Part shown: piece by piece, positions 1 to 7,522 of the stretch
Position numbering within the stretch: position 1 is the stretch's first letter
Layout: each line of letters begins with the position of its first letter
DNA from: Planctomycetaceae bacterium
GTDB lineage: Bacteria > Planctomycetota > Planctomycetia > Pirellulales > Pirellulaceae
Assembly (NCBI GenBank): GCA_005778405.1
Contig: SXOA01000075.1
Location: 1-33,892 of the forward strand
DNA: 33,892 nt
Reading direction: 5' to 3'
Program-made: the position numbers and the translations under genes
Notes under the pieces: model-generated
The model's input: the letters and a program-made list of their open reading frames with translations, nothing else
The model's database searches: none
What the model was told of the DNA's origin: nothing

Positions 1-915
1 AACCAGCATGATATTCATGATGCCGACCCCGCCAACCACCAGCGAGATGCCGGCGATGGAGGTGATCATCATGGTGAGCGTGCCGGTGACGATGGCAAAG
101 ACAGCGGCGATTTCCACCGTACTCTGCACGGCGTAATCCTTCGGCTCCCCCGGATGAATCCGGTGCCGTTCGGCCAGCAACTGGTCGATTTCGATCTGCG
201 CCGCGGACATGAGGGCCGGGGTGCGGGCGGAAGCCAGAATCGCGTTGACATTGTCGAACTCGCTCCCTTGCAGACGCTTGCGGACGGTGGTGTAGGGCAT
301 CAGAACGATATTGTCCTGATCGGCACCGACCATATTGGCTCCTTTCTTCTCGAGTACCCCAATCACCTTGAAGGGGATATTCTTGATGCGAATGGTTTCG
401 TTAATCGGGTTGGTAGTTTGGAACAGTTTGGCAACGAGGGTATGGCCAATGACGCACACCTTTTCCGCCGAGTTGATTTCTCGATCCGAAAAATATCCGC
501 CGCGGGCCAAAGGCCAATTGCGGACGGTAAGGTAGTCGGCACCGACTCCATTCATCTCTTGGGGACTGAAGTTGGAATTGCCATAGATGATTTGCCCCTG
601 GGCACCGACGAGTGGAGAAGAGGCGAGAACTGCGCTGCATTCCTTGGCGATGGCATCCGAATCGCGTGCGGTCAGCGTGGGGATGTTCGCCTGGCTGACA
701 CCGCTGCTGCGCTTGCTGCCCGGAAAGACAACTATGACATTAGTGCCGATCGCCTCGAACTGGCCTTGCACAAGATGGCTGGCGCTTTGTCCCAGCGAAA
801 CCATGCTGGTCACTGCCGCGATGCCAATAACGACCCCCAGCACGGTCAAGCCGGCTCGCATCTTGTTTTTGGCAAGAGCGCGGAGGGCGATGCGGAGGAT
901 GAGGAGGTAGGACAA
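1..915 (-). CDS. MacB-type ABC transporter permease (partial, runs off window)
   Basis: This is the inner-membrane permease of a MacAB-like tripartite exporter. The window holds 305 N-terminal residues, and the 3' end is cut by the window edge. A first membrane segment lies at about residues 21-41. It is followed by a large periplasmic MacB_PCD-like domain (about 45-265). The FtsX-type segment then begins and ends in the typical GGVGIMNIMLV at the edge. No ATG fits the N-terminus: an in-frame TGA lies just upstream, so a TTG at 915 giving MSYLLILRIALRAL is the best start. No Shine-Dalgarno is visible; the upstream bases are TTTTCAG/ATTTCAG word repeats. It follows the fusion-protein gene by about 43 nt and is probably co-transcribed. 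Unlike E. coli MacB, it has no fused N-terminal ATPase; the ATPase is a separate divergent gene at 2528. Confidence 0.88.
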   Translation of the reverse strand, partial: MSYLLILRIALRALAKNKMRAGLTVLGVVIGIAAVTSMVSLGQSASHLVQGQFEAIGTNVIVVFPGSKRSSGVSQANIPTLTARDSDAIAKECSAVLASSPLVGAQGQIIYGNSNFSPQEMNGVGADYLTVRNWPLARGGYFSDREINSAEKVCVIGHTLVAKLFQTTNPINETIRIKNIPFKVIGVLEKKGANMVGADQDNIVLMPYTTVRKRLQGSEFDNVNAILASARTPALMSAAQIEIDQLLAERHRIHPGEPKDYAVQSTVEIAAVFAIVTGTLTMMITSIAGISLVVGGVGIMNIMLV

Positions 916-950
916 GTTCAGTTTTCAGTTTTCAGATTTCAGATTTCACC
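916..950. repeat. Short-word direct repeat between the fusion-protein and permease genes
   Basis: The whole intergenic gap is made of tandem, slightly varied words: TTTTCAG twice, then ATTTCAG/ATTTCA. It lies just upstream of the TTG start of the permease gene. The same style of degenerate 6-9 nt word array appears in other gaps of this window (near 22.6, 23.9, 25.5, 27.4 and 33.2 kb). Its function is unknown. Confidence 0.5.
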
Positions 951-958
951 ACTCGCCT

Positions 959-2404
959 CTATCTCCCGTACTGCAGCGGCTTGATTCCAGTGACGAGCTT
1001 TTCGCCGACTTGGAGGCTGCCGGATACCATTTCGGTGAAATGGCTGTCGGTCAGGCCGACGACGACCTCGACGGCTTTGAGCAGGTCTCCTTCCTGTACC
1101 CAGACGTGGCGGCGGTTCCGTTTGCGGCGATTCTCGGCCCGCTCCTCGGCGGAAAGCGTGGTTTCACTCTGCTGGGCTTCGTCCGCGTCATCCTTGACCG
1201 CGGTTCCCTCCAGGATGGGAACGTCTTCCTTGCGAACTTGCCTGGGAAGGGGAAAGAACCGCAGGGCTTCGTTGGGAATCTTCACCACGCCCTTGCGTTC
1301 ATCGACCTGAAACGAGATGGCCGCGGTCATGCCGGGCAGTAGTTTTAGCTCGGGATTGGCCGCCTTGACCACAACGGGATACGTCACCACATTCTGCGTT
1401 GAGGTCGAATTCAGACGAATCTGGTCGATGGCTCCGTGAAACAGTTCATCGGGATGGGCATCCACGGTGAAGGACACCGGCAGTTTCCTCCCTTGAGCCG
1501 CCTGAATGCGGCCGATGTCCGCCTCGTCGACGGCGGCATGGATCTGCATCTCTTCCCGCATCCCGACGCCGATCACGAACAACTCAGGCGCTGTGAACTG
1601 CGAGGCCAGCGTTTGTCCCGGCTCGATCTTGCGATGGATGATGATGCCGGAAACGGGCGAACGGATCACCGTGTACCCCAGGTTGACGAGCGAATTCTTG
1701 AGCGTGGCTTCGGCCTGGGTGACGGCGGTTTCCGATACCCGGACTTGAGCCTCCAGCGATATCCGCGAGAACTTGAATTTGTCCATTTCGGCCTGGGCGA
1801 TGAACGTCTTGTCCTCAGCCCGCAGGTCGAGTGCCCGCCGCTCGTCGTTGAGGGCCTGCTGCAAGAGGGCCTTGGCCCGTTTCACGTCGGCGATCCGGTT
1901 CTGCAGCGCCGCCGCGTTTTGATCCACGTTGGCCTTGTAGAGCAGCGGATCAATCTTCGCGAGCACGGCATCTTTTTCCACTTCGTCATTGAATTCAGGC
2001 AGCCGCACACCTCGGCGGGTGAATTCGCGAGGGTCGATCGTATCCGGAGCGGGGATCAACTGCTTCCAATCGATTTCCGTTTCTGAAGTGGAATCCTGTC
2101 CTGCGACGACGTTCAAGGCAGCCGCCGCGTTGACATTCTCGCTGCCGGCAGCGGCGAGATCTTCGTCCGTGGTGGGCTCGGGAAGCAGCGGGCCGGAAAC
2201 AACGGAGCCGACCGTGACTTGCATCTTGGGCTTGACCGAGCCCGTGGAGTTCACGACCGAGATGATGTTCCCTTGCGCCACCTCGGCGGTTCGCCAATTG
2301 ACCTTGGTGAGCGCCTTGTAATACTGCCCCCCCCCGAAATAAGCCGGGACGCCGAGCACGACGAGAATGGCAACCACCAGAAAAATCCGAAACAATATCT
2401 TCAT
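959..2404 (-). CDS. Efflux periplasmic adaptor (membrane-fusion protein, HlyD/MacA family)
   Basis: This is the adaptor that bridges the inner-membrane ABC permease and the outer-membrane channel in a tripartite exporter. The 481-aa product has an N-terminal membrane anchor (about residues 3-23) and the first half of the lipoyl/barrel-sandwich domain (about 45-70 and 139-155). A coiled-coil hairpin (about 155-240) and the second lipoyl half (about 244-262, with RSPVSGIII) follow. A beta-barrel and a membrane-proximal domain complete it. Two things are odd: an acidic, low-complexity insertion at about 71-138 inside the first lipoyl half, and a charged insert near 405-435. I chose the ATG at 2404 because it begins the anchor helix; an in-frame upstream start at 2464 adds 20 unconvincing residues. 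No Shine-Dalgarno is visible, and a TATACT lies 7 nt upstream. Confidence 0.9.
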   Translation of the reverse strand: MKILFRIFLVVAILVVLGVPAYFGGGQYYKALTKVNWRTAEVAQGNIISVVNSTGSVKPKMQVTVGSVVSGPLLPEPTTDEDLAAAGSENVNAAAALNVVAGQDSTSETEIDWKQLIPAPDTIDPREFTRRGVRLPEFNDEVEKDAVLAKIDPLLYKANVDQNAAALQNRIADVKRAKALLQQALNDERRALDLRAEDKTFIAQAEMDKFKFSRISLEAQVRVSETAVTQAEATLKNSLVNLGYTVIRSPVSGIIIHRKIEPGQTLASQFTAPELFVIGVGMREEMQIHAAVDEADIGRIQAAQGRKLPVSFTVDAHPDELFHGAIDQIRLNSTSTQNVVTYPVVVKAANPELKLLPGMTAAISFQVDERKGVVKIPNEALRFFPLPRQVRKEDVPILEGTAVKDDADEAQQSETTLSAEERAENRRKRNRRHVWVQEGDLLKAVEVVVGLTDSHFTEMVSGSLQVGEKLVTGIKPLQYGR

Positions 2405-2440
2405 ATTACAAGTATAATAGAGTGCATCCGCCGTGTGGAG
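2405..2440 (-). promoter_or_regulatory. Candidate divergent promoter of the efflux operon
   Basis: On the minus strand, TATACT (2416-2411) has TCCACA (2439-2434) as a possible -35 element at 17 bp. The predicted start falls on the A of the fusion-protein ATG (2404), which would give a leaderless mRNA; this fits the absence of a Shine-Dalgarno. On the plus strand the same site reads TATAAT (2413-2418) and could serve the ATPase gene with an mRNA leader of about 100 nt. The call rests on consensus matching only. Confidence 0.3.
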
Positions 2441-2527
2441 ACATACCCGCTGGGGTGCCCCCATGTTTCATACGGGACAAGAGGGTCTGTTTACGGACAG
2501 AACGGGCTACTTTCCCGGAGTTAGAGC

Positions 2528-3283
2528 GTGCCGCTCATCGACATCCAGAAGATCAAGAAAACCTACGATCTCGGCGAGATCCAGGTCGAAGCGCTTAAAG
2601 AGACCGATCTGACGATGGAGTCGGGGGAGTATGTCGCGCTCATCGGTCCGAGTGGCAGCGGGAAGAGTACACTGATGAATACGCTGGGCTGTCTTGACCG
2701 CCCGACCAGTGGCAGCTACAAGCTCTCCGGCGAGGAGGTAGCCACGATGTCCGCCAGCGAGCGGGCCCGGATTCGCAATCGGCGGATTGGCTTCGTGTTT
2801 CAAAATTTTAACCTGCTCGCCCGAACGACCGCCTTGGAGAATGTCGAGCTGCCATTGCTCTATTCCAAGGCCATTTCGGCGTCGGAGCGGCATAAGCGGG
2901 CCAAAGATAAGCTGGCACTCGTCGGCCTGGCCGATCGGATGGACCACCATCCCAGCCAACTCTCCGGTGGTCAGCAGCAGCGAGTGGCCATCGCCCGGGC
3001 CTTGGTGAACGAGCCTGCCATTCTGCTCGGGGACGAGCCTACCGGCAACCTCGACTCCAAAACGAGCCGCGAGGTCATCGCCATGTTTCGTGAGTTAAAT
3101 GAAAAAGCGGGACTTACGGTGATTTTGGTGACGCACGATCAAAACGTGGCGAAATATGCCCGCCGGATCATCGTTTTGCGGGACGGCTATATCGTCCAGG
3201 ATACGGCAGACTTTACCCAGGCGATCCAGGCGTTACAGGCGGAACCACTCGAGGAACCGTCAAGTGAAACAAATCCGCGCTGA
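2528..3283 (+). CDS. ABC transporter ATP-binding protein (MacB/LolD type)
   Basis: This cytoplasmic ATPase powers a MacB/FtsX-type permease. The 251-aa product has all nucleotide-binding motifs: Walker A GPSGSGKS at residues 40-47, Q-loop FQNFNLL at 91-97, signature LSGGQQ at 145-150, Walker B ILLGDE at 165-170, D-loop NLDSKTS, and switch histidine H203. The start is GTG, chosen because GGAG ends 7 nt upstream. The gene is divergent from the fusion protein and permease it most likely serves and is followed after 47 nt by the outer-membrane factor. The C-terminal 20 or so residues (rich in E, P and S) extend past the usual LolD end. Confidence 0.93.
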   Translation: MPLIDIQKIKKTYDLGEIQVEALKETDLTMESGEYVALIGPSGSGKSTLMNTLGCLDRPTSGSYKLSGEEVATMSASERARIRNRRIGFVFQNFNLLARTTALENVELPLLYSKAISASERHKRAKDKLALVGLADRMDHHPSQLSGGQQQRVAIARALVNEPAILLGDEPTGNLDSKTSREVIAMFRELNEKAGLTVILVTHDQNVAKYARRIIVLRDGYIVQDTADFTQAIQALQAEPLEEPSSETNPR

Positions 3284-3330
3284 CTGGATACTTCGGAAGA
3301 ATCGCTCGGAACGAACCGAACGATACAGGT

Positions 3331-5421
3331 ATGGAAACCGGCACGATTCGCAAGGTTGTGACCAGCGCGCTCATGCTCTTTGCGCTATCGTTCCAGCTTG
3401 CGCTGACGGCAAAGTCTGCCATTGCCCAGCTATCGGCCAATGAACGTTTCGTGCCAACGTACTTTCCGGAGCAGCGGACGATCAAGGTCCGGGATCCTTC
3501 GCAACTGCAGCAGTATGAGTTGCCGGACTCGCCCGCTCCGCCGACTGTCACCAACCGAACTCAGGATCTGGAAACGCGCTACATCACCCTGGATGAGGCC
3601 ATCCGCATTGCGCTGGCCAATGCCCGCGTGGTGCGGGTGTTGGCGGGGAATACCGCGGTCGCCAGCGGGAGCACAATCTATGACGCAGCTTTGACGAACA
3701 CGAGCATCGATCAAGTGAACGCGCGGTTCGATCCGACGGTGAGGGTCGATCAGAGCTTCAACCGCGAGGAAAAACCGGGAGCCACGCCGGATCCGCTTGA
3801 TCCGGTTAATCGCTCAATCATTACGGGGAATGCGAACCAGGATTACAATTTGGGAGTGGGCGTAACCAAGCAAAACGCTTACGGCGGAACGTCGGAAATA
3901 GGTATCGGTGCCAATCCCAGTTCCCCCGGCTTCGTACCTTCCTTGAACCGATCGTCACTCTCTTCCGCTTTCCTCAAATACACCCAGCCGCTGCTCAGGG
4001 GCGGCCGGCTGGCACCCAACCTCGCCCCAATCATGCTGGCGAGAATTGACACGGAAAGGTCCTATTTCCAGCTCAAGGACTCCGTGCAAGAAGAGGTCCG
4101 CAGCGTCATCGAAGGCTATTGGAATCTCGTCTTTGCAAGAACGGATGTGTGGGCCCGCCGCCGGCAAGTGGATCAGCTCCGCGAGGCAGTCCGGCGGATT
4201 CGGGCCCGCGTTGGAGTGACGTTTGACAACCGGGCCGATCAGGCCCAGGTGGAACTGGCCCTGGCCAACGCCCGCGCCAATCTTGTTTCGTCGGAAGCCA
4301 ATGTTCTGCAGCGCGAAGCGGCTTTGAGGAATCTGCTGGGAATTCTTCCTTCGGACAACACGGTTTATGTGCCGGTGACGCCGCCGGTTGCGGATCAGTT
4401 CGTGGCGGACTGGCGGAGCATTGTGCAAATCGCCCAGGAGCGGCGGCCCGACCTGATTGAGCTCAAGCTGATTCTGGAGGCGGATAGTCAGCTGCTCATT
4501 CAGGCCAACAACAATGCTCTTCCCAAGCTGGATGCGGTTGCTCTTTATCGCTGGAATGGCTTGGAAGGGGAGATGCCCAATGGAACGACGCTCCGCAGCG
4601 GAGCGGGCGAGTTTACGGACTGGACGCTGGGGATCAATTTCTCTGTCCCCATCGGCCTTCGAGAAGGTCGGGCCGGGCTACGGCGGGTGGAGCTCCTCAT
4701 CGCCCGCGACCGGGCCAATCTCGACCAGGGGATGCATGCCACGATCCACTCGCTGGCGACCAACGTCCGCGATCTCGACACGGCCTACGAAAACTATGCG
4801 GCCTTCAAAACGGCGCGCGAAGCGGCACGGGTGAACTTGGACTCCCAGATTCTGCGCTACCAAACGGGAGCCAAAGACCGCAACGATCAGCCGATCATTC
4901 TGCTCAACGTGCTGCAAGCAATTGCCGAATGGGGCAATACCATCAGCGGCGAAGCCAGCGCCCTGGCCCAGTACAACGTGCAACTCGCCACGCTGGAGCG
5001 GCAAACGGGAACGATTCTGGAAACGCATGGGGTTTATCTATACGAGGAGCGGTATGGCTCCATCGGTCCGCTGGGACGCCTGGCCGCTCCCGTTTGCTAT
5101 CCCGAGAGCAACCAGCCCACTCCCAATGACGATCGCTATGGCGGCAGCGACGAGCCGGCGGAAGATTCTTTCAATCTCAAGCCGCCGCGAGAGTTTGGGG
5201 ATGTGCCCCAGCGACTTCCGGCTGCCGACGAGGACCCCAACTCGCTCCCCGCTCCCCTTCCTGGACTTCTTCCCGATACCGGTCCAACTCCCCTTCCTCG
5301 TGCCGCCTCCAGCCCATCACCAATCCGGCAGGCCACGGCGATACAGAGATTGCCGCCGGTAGCCACACAACGAACAAAACTTCCACTTCCGCGCTATCTG
5401 CCGAAACTGAGATCATCGTAA
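3331..5421 (+). CDS. TolC-family outer-membrane efflux protein
   Basis: This is the outer-membrane channel partner of the neighbouring ABC exporter. The 696-aa precursor has a signal peptide with probable cleavage after AIA (about residue 32). Two outer-membrane-efflux halves follow, rich in long amphipathic helices (about residues 80-330 and 345-570). The motif ITLDEAIRIALANA near residue 87 is typical of the family. The C-terminal 120 or so residues are proline-rich and low in complexity (about 580-696), longer than classical TolC, and may be a linker or surface tail. It lies 47 nt after the ATPase gene on the same strand and is likely co-transcribed. No strong Shine-Dalgarno precedes the ATG. 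Confidence 0.9.
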   Translation: METGTIRKVVTSALMLFALSFQLALTAKSAIAQLSANERFVPTYFPEQRTIKVRDPSQLQQYELPDSPAPPTVTNRTQDLETRYITLDEAIRIALANARVVRVLAGNTAVASGSTIYDAALTNTSIDQVNARFDPTVRVDQSFNREEKPGATPDPLDPVNRSIITGNANQDYNLGVGVTKQNAYGGTSEIGIGANPSSPGFVPSLNRSSLSSAFLKYTQPLLRGGRLAPNLAPIMLARIDTERSYFQLKDSVQEEVRSVIEGYWNLVFARTDVWARRRQVDQLREAVRRIRARVGVTFDNRADQAQVELALANARANLVSSEANVLQREAALRNLLGILPSDNTVYVPVTPPVADQFVADWRSIVQIAQERRPDLIELKLILEADSQLLIQANNNALPKLDAVALYRWNGLEGEMPNGTTLRSGAGEFTDWTLGINFSVPIGLREGRAGLRRVELLIARDRANLDQGMHATIHSLATNVRDLDTAYENYAAFKTAREAARVNLDSQILRYQTGAKDRNDQPIILLNVLQAIAEWGNTISGEASALAQYNVQLATLERQTGTILETHGVYLYEERYGSIGPLGRLAAPVCYPESNQPTPNDDRYGGSDEPAEDSFNLKPPREFGDVPQRLPAADEDPNSLPAPLPGLLPDTGPTPLPRAASSPSPIRQATAIQRLPPVATQRTKLPLPRYLPKLRSS

Positions 5422-5496
5422 GTAACGAACATGCGACTCGGATAATCTTGCCCCCAAGCTTCTTGTCAATTCCGCTGTCGGCCCTACAGTGGAGAA

Positions 5497-6447
5497 ATGC
5501 TGGCAATCCTGCTACTCCTGGCCGCCGATGCATTTGCCGCCGAACCGACGACGCCCGTTTCCGCGCTCGTTTTCGCCCCCGATGGCAAAACTGTCGTCGC
5601 TGCTTCGCAAAGTGGCGTGTCCACTTGTTCCTGGCCAGAACTTAAGCTGCTGGAGCGGGCCAAGCCGCCGTTTTCGCACCTACACGATGTGGCGTTCTCG
5701 CCCGATGGAGCTCGGCTGGCGATTGCCGGTGGCGAGCCGCAGGAGAAAGGGGGCGTGCATATTGTGCAGTGGCCGGGAATGAAGGAGACGCAGCGGATCG
5801 AAGCCGGCAAGGACGTGGTTTACGGCGTCGCCTGGAGCGGCGAAGGAAAATCGCTGGCGCTGGCCTGTGCCGACAAGACCGTGCGGCTGCATGATCTGAC
5901 CAGCGGTAAGACCAGAGACATCACCGATCACTCTGCCGCGGTGCTGGCCGCGCTCTATGTGCCGCTGACTGCGGAAGCGGCGAAGCGGGAATTGCTGCTC
6001 TCCGCCGGCCGGGACCAGACCATTCGCGTATTCGATGCGGAAACGGCTCGCGCGATCCGCGCTCTCGACAATCACACGGCTGCCGTGAATGATCTGGCCC
6101 TGCGACCTGCAAAAGACGGCGAGCTGCCGCTGGTTGTTTCCGCCGGGCAGGACAAAACCGTCCGTTTCTGGCAGCCGAGCATCGGCCGGCTGGTGCGGTT
6201 TGCCCGCGTTCCGTCGCCGCCGCTATCGGTACGCTGGCTGCCAGGTGGCGACTTGATCGCAGTAGCCTGTGCCGATGGAAGAGTTCGCGTGATCGACTGG
6301 CAAACACTCCAAATAGTCTTTGAAAAGAAGGTCGGCGAAGGCTGGCTGCCTTCGCTGGCGGTTTCCCCCGATGGCTTGCATGCCGTGGTGGGGGACGAGC
6401 GGGGAGAGTTGCACGCGGTCGGCTTGGATGGGATAAAGCGGGAATGA
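5497..6447 (+). CDS. Secreted WD40-repeat protein
   Basis: The 316-aa product starts with a short signal peptide (MLAILLLLAADAFA, cleavage before AEP). About six to seven beta-propeller blades follow. WD40-like signatures include VSALVFAPDGKTVVAA, DVAFSPDGARLAIAG, KTVRLHDLTSG, QTIRVFDAET, KTVRFWQPS and LAVSPDGLHAVV. It is probably a periplasmic or exported scaffold; the sequence shows no enzymatic residues. GGAG lies directly before the ATG. Its stop overlaps the start of the dipeptide epimerase gene (ATGA), so translation of the two may be coupled. Substrate or partner is unknown. Confidence 0.85.
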   Translation: MLAILLLLAADAFAAEPTTPVSALVFAPDGKTVVAASQSGVSTCSWPELKLLERAKPPFSHLHDVAFSPDGARLAIAGGEPQEKGGVHIVQWPGMKETQRIEAGKDVVYGVAWSGEGKSLALACADKTVRLHDLTSGKTRDITDHSAAVLAALYVPLTAEAAKRELLLSAGRDQTIRVFDAETARAIRALDNHTAAVNDLALRPAKDGELPLVVSAGQDKTVRFWQPSIGRLVRFARVPSPPLSVRWLPGGDLIAVACADGRVRVIDWQTLQIVFEKKVGEGWLPSLAVSPDGLHAVVGDERGELHAVGLDGIKRE

Positions 6448-7490
6448 AACTCCGCCTCCACGCTTACGACCTCCCTCTACGGCACACGTTCACCATCTCC
6501 CGCGAGTCCATTACCAGCCAGCCGACGCTGATTGTGGAGCTGGAGCACGGCGGCCAGCGGGGCTACGGGGAAACGACCGCCAACAAATACTATGGCTACA
6601 CCATCGAGAGCATGGCCCAGGCGATCGCGTCGGCCGAAAGTGAAATCACGGCCGCGGCCGCTATCTTGGAAAGAGATCCCGCGCTGTTTTGGGAGCAACT
6701 TGCGCCGAATCTCAAGGACAACCCTTTCGCGCAGTGCGCACTGGATCAGGCAGCCTATGACCTGTGGGGGAAGCTCCGCGGACAAAAGGTTCATGCAGCA
6801 TGGGGATTGAAGACGGACAAGAATCCCGCTTCCAACTACACCCTCGGCATCGACAAGATCGACGTCATGGTCGCCAAGATGCAGGAATTCCCCGACTGGC
6901 CCATCTACAAAATCAAACTGGGCACCCCGCGCGATATCGAGATCGTTCGCGAGCTCCGGCAGCACACCACTGCAACTTTCCGGGTCGACGCCAACTGTGG
7001 CTGGACGGCGGACCAGACCATCGCCAACGCCCCGCTCCTCAAGGATCTCGGCGTCGAATTCATCGAACAGCCTTTGCCGGCCGACAAGTGGGACGACTAC
7101 CGCCGTGTCTGCCGCGAATCAGCCCTCCCCATCATCGCCGATGAAAGCTGCATCGTGGAAAGCGATGTGGATAAGTGCGCCGGCCTATTCCACGGCATCA
7201 ACATCAAGCTGGTGAAATGCGGCGGGCTGACCCCTGCCCGCCGGATGATCACCCGCGGTCGGCAGCTTGGGCTTCAAATCATGGTCGGCTGCATGACCGA
7301 ATCGACCGTCGGCATCTCCGCCATCGCCCAGCTTCTGCCGCTGCTCGACTACGTGGATATGGACGGTGCAGTGCTGCTTGGCAGGGACATCGCCGACGGT
7401 GCCAAAGTCATCCGTGGCATCTGCCACTACAGCGCCGAAAATGGCAGCGGGGTGACACTGCTGGAAGAGGGAAAGAACCCAGTCGGTTAG
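6444..7490 (+). CDS. Dipeptide epimerase (L-Ala-D/L-Glu epimerase-like, enolase superfamily)
   Basis: The 348-aa protein is likely a cytoplasmic epimerase of the glutamate residue in murein-derived dipeptides, or a related dipeptide epimerase. Enolase-superfamily features are all visible: KIK acid/base motif K156-K158, Mg ligands D182 (RVDANCGW), E208 (FIEQPLP) and D233 (ADES), and the opposite lysine in NIKLVKCGG (K255). The DMD at 305-307 corresponds to the DxD that binds the substrate amino group in known L-Ala-D/L-Glu epimerases. The N-terminal capping domain is about residues 1-125. It overlaps the preceding WD40 gene by 4 nt. Exact dipeptide specificity cannot be read from sequence alone. 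Confidence 0.9.
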   Translation: MKLRLHAYDLPLRHTFTISRESITSQPTLIVELEHGGQRGYGETTANKYYGYTIESMAQAIASAESEITAAAAILERDPALFWEQLAPNLKDNPFAQCALDQAAYDLWGKLRGQKVHAAWGLKTDKNPASNYTLGIDKIDVMVAKMQEFPDWPIYKIKLGTPRDIEIVRELRQHTTATFRVDANCGWTADQTIANAPLLKDLGVEFIEQPLPADKWDDYRRVCRESALPIIADESCIVESDVDKCAGLFHGINIKLVKCGGLTPARRMITRGRQLGLQIMVGCMTESTVGISAIAQLLPLLDYVDMDGAVLLGRDIADGAKVIRGICHYSAENGSGVTLLEEGKNPVG

Positions 7491-7522
7491 CTCAAAAAGA
7501 GTGTCGCTTGCATCGGACAGCT

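Noticed and set aside
154..984. 276-codon open frame on the plus strand
   Set aside because: It is the antisense shadow of the MacB permease, whose minus-strand product matches the family end to end.
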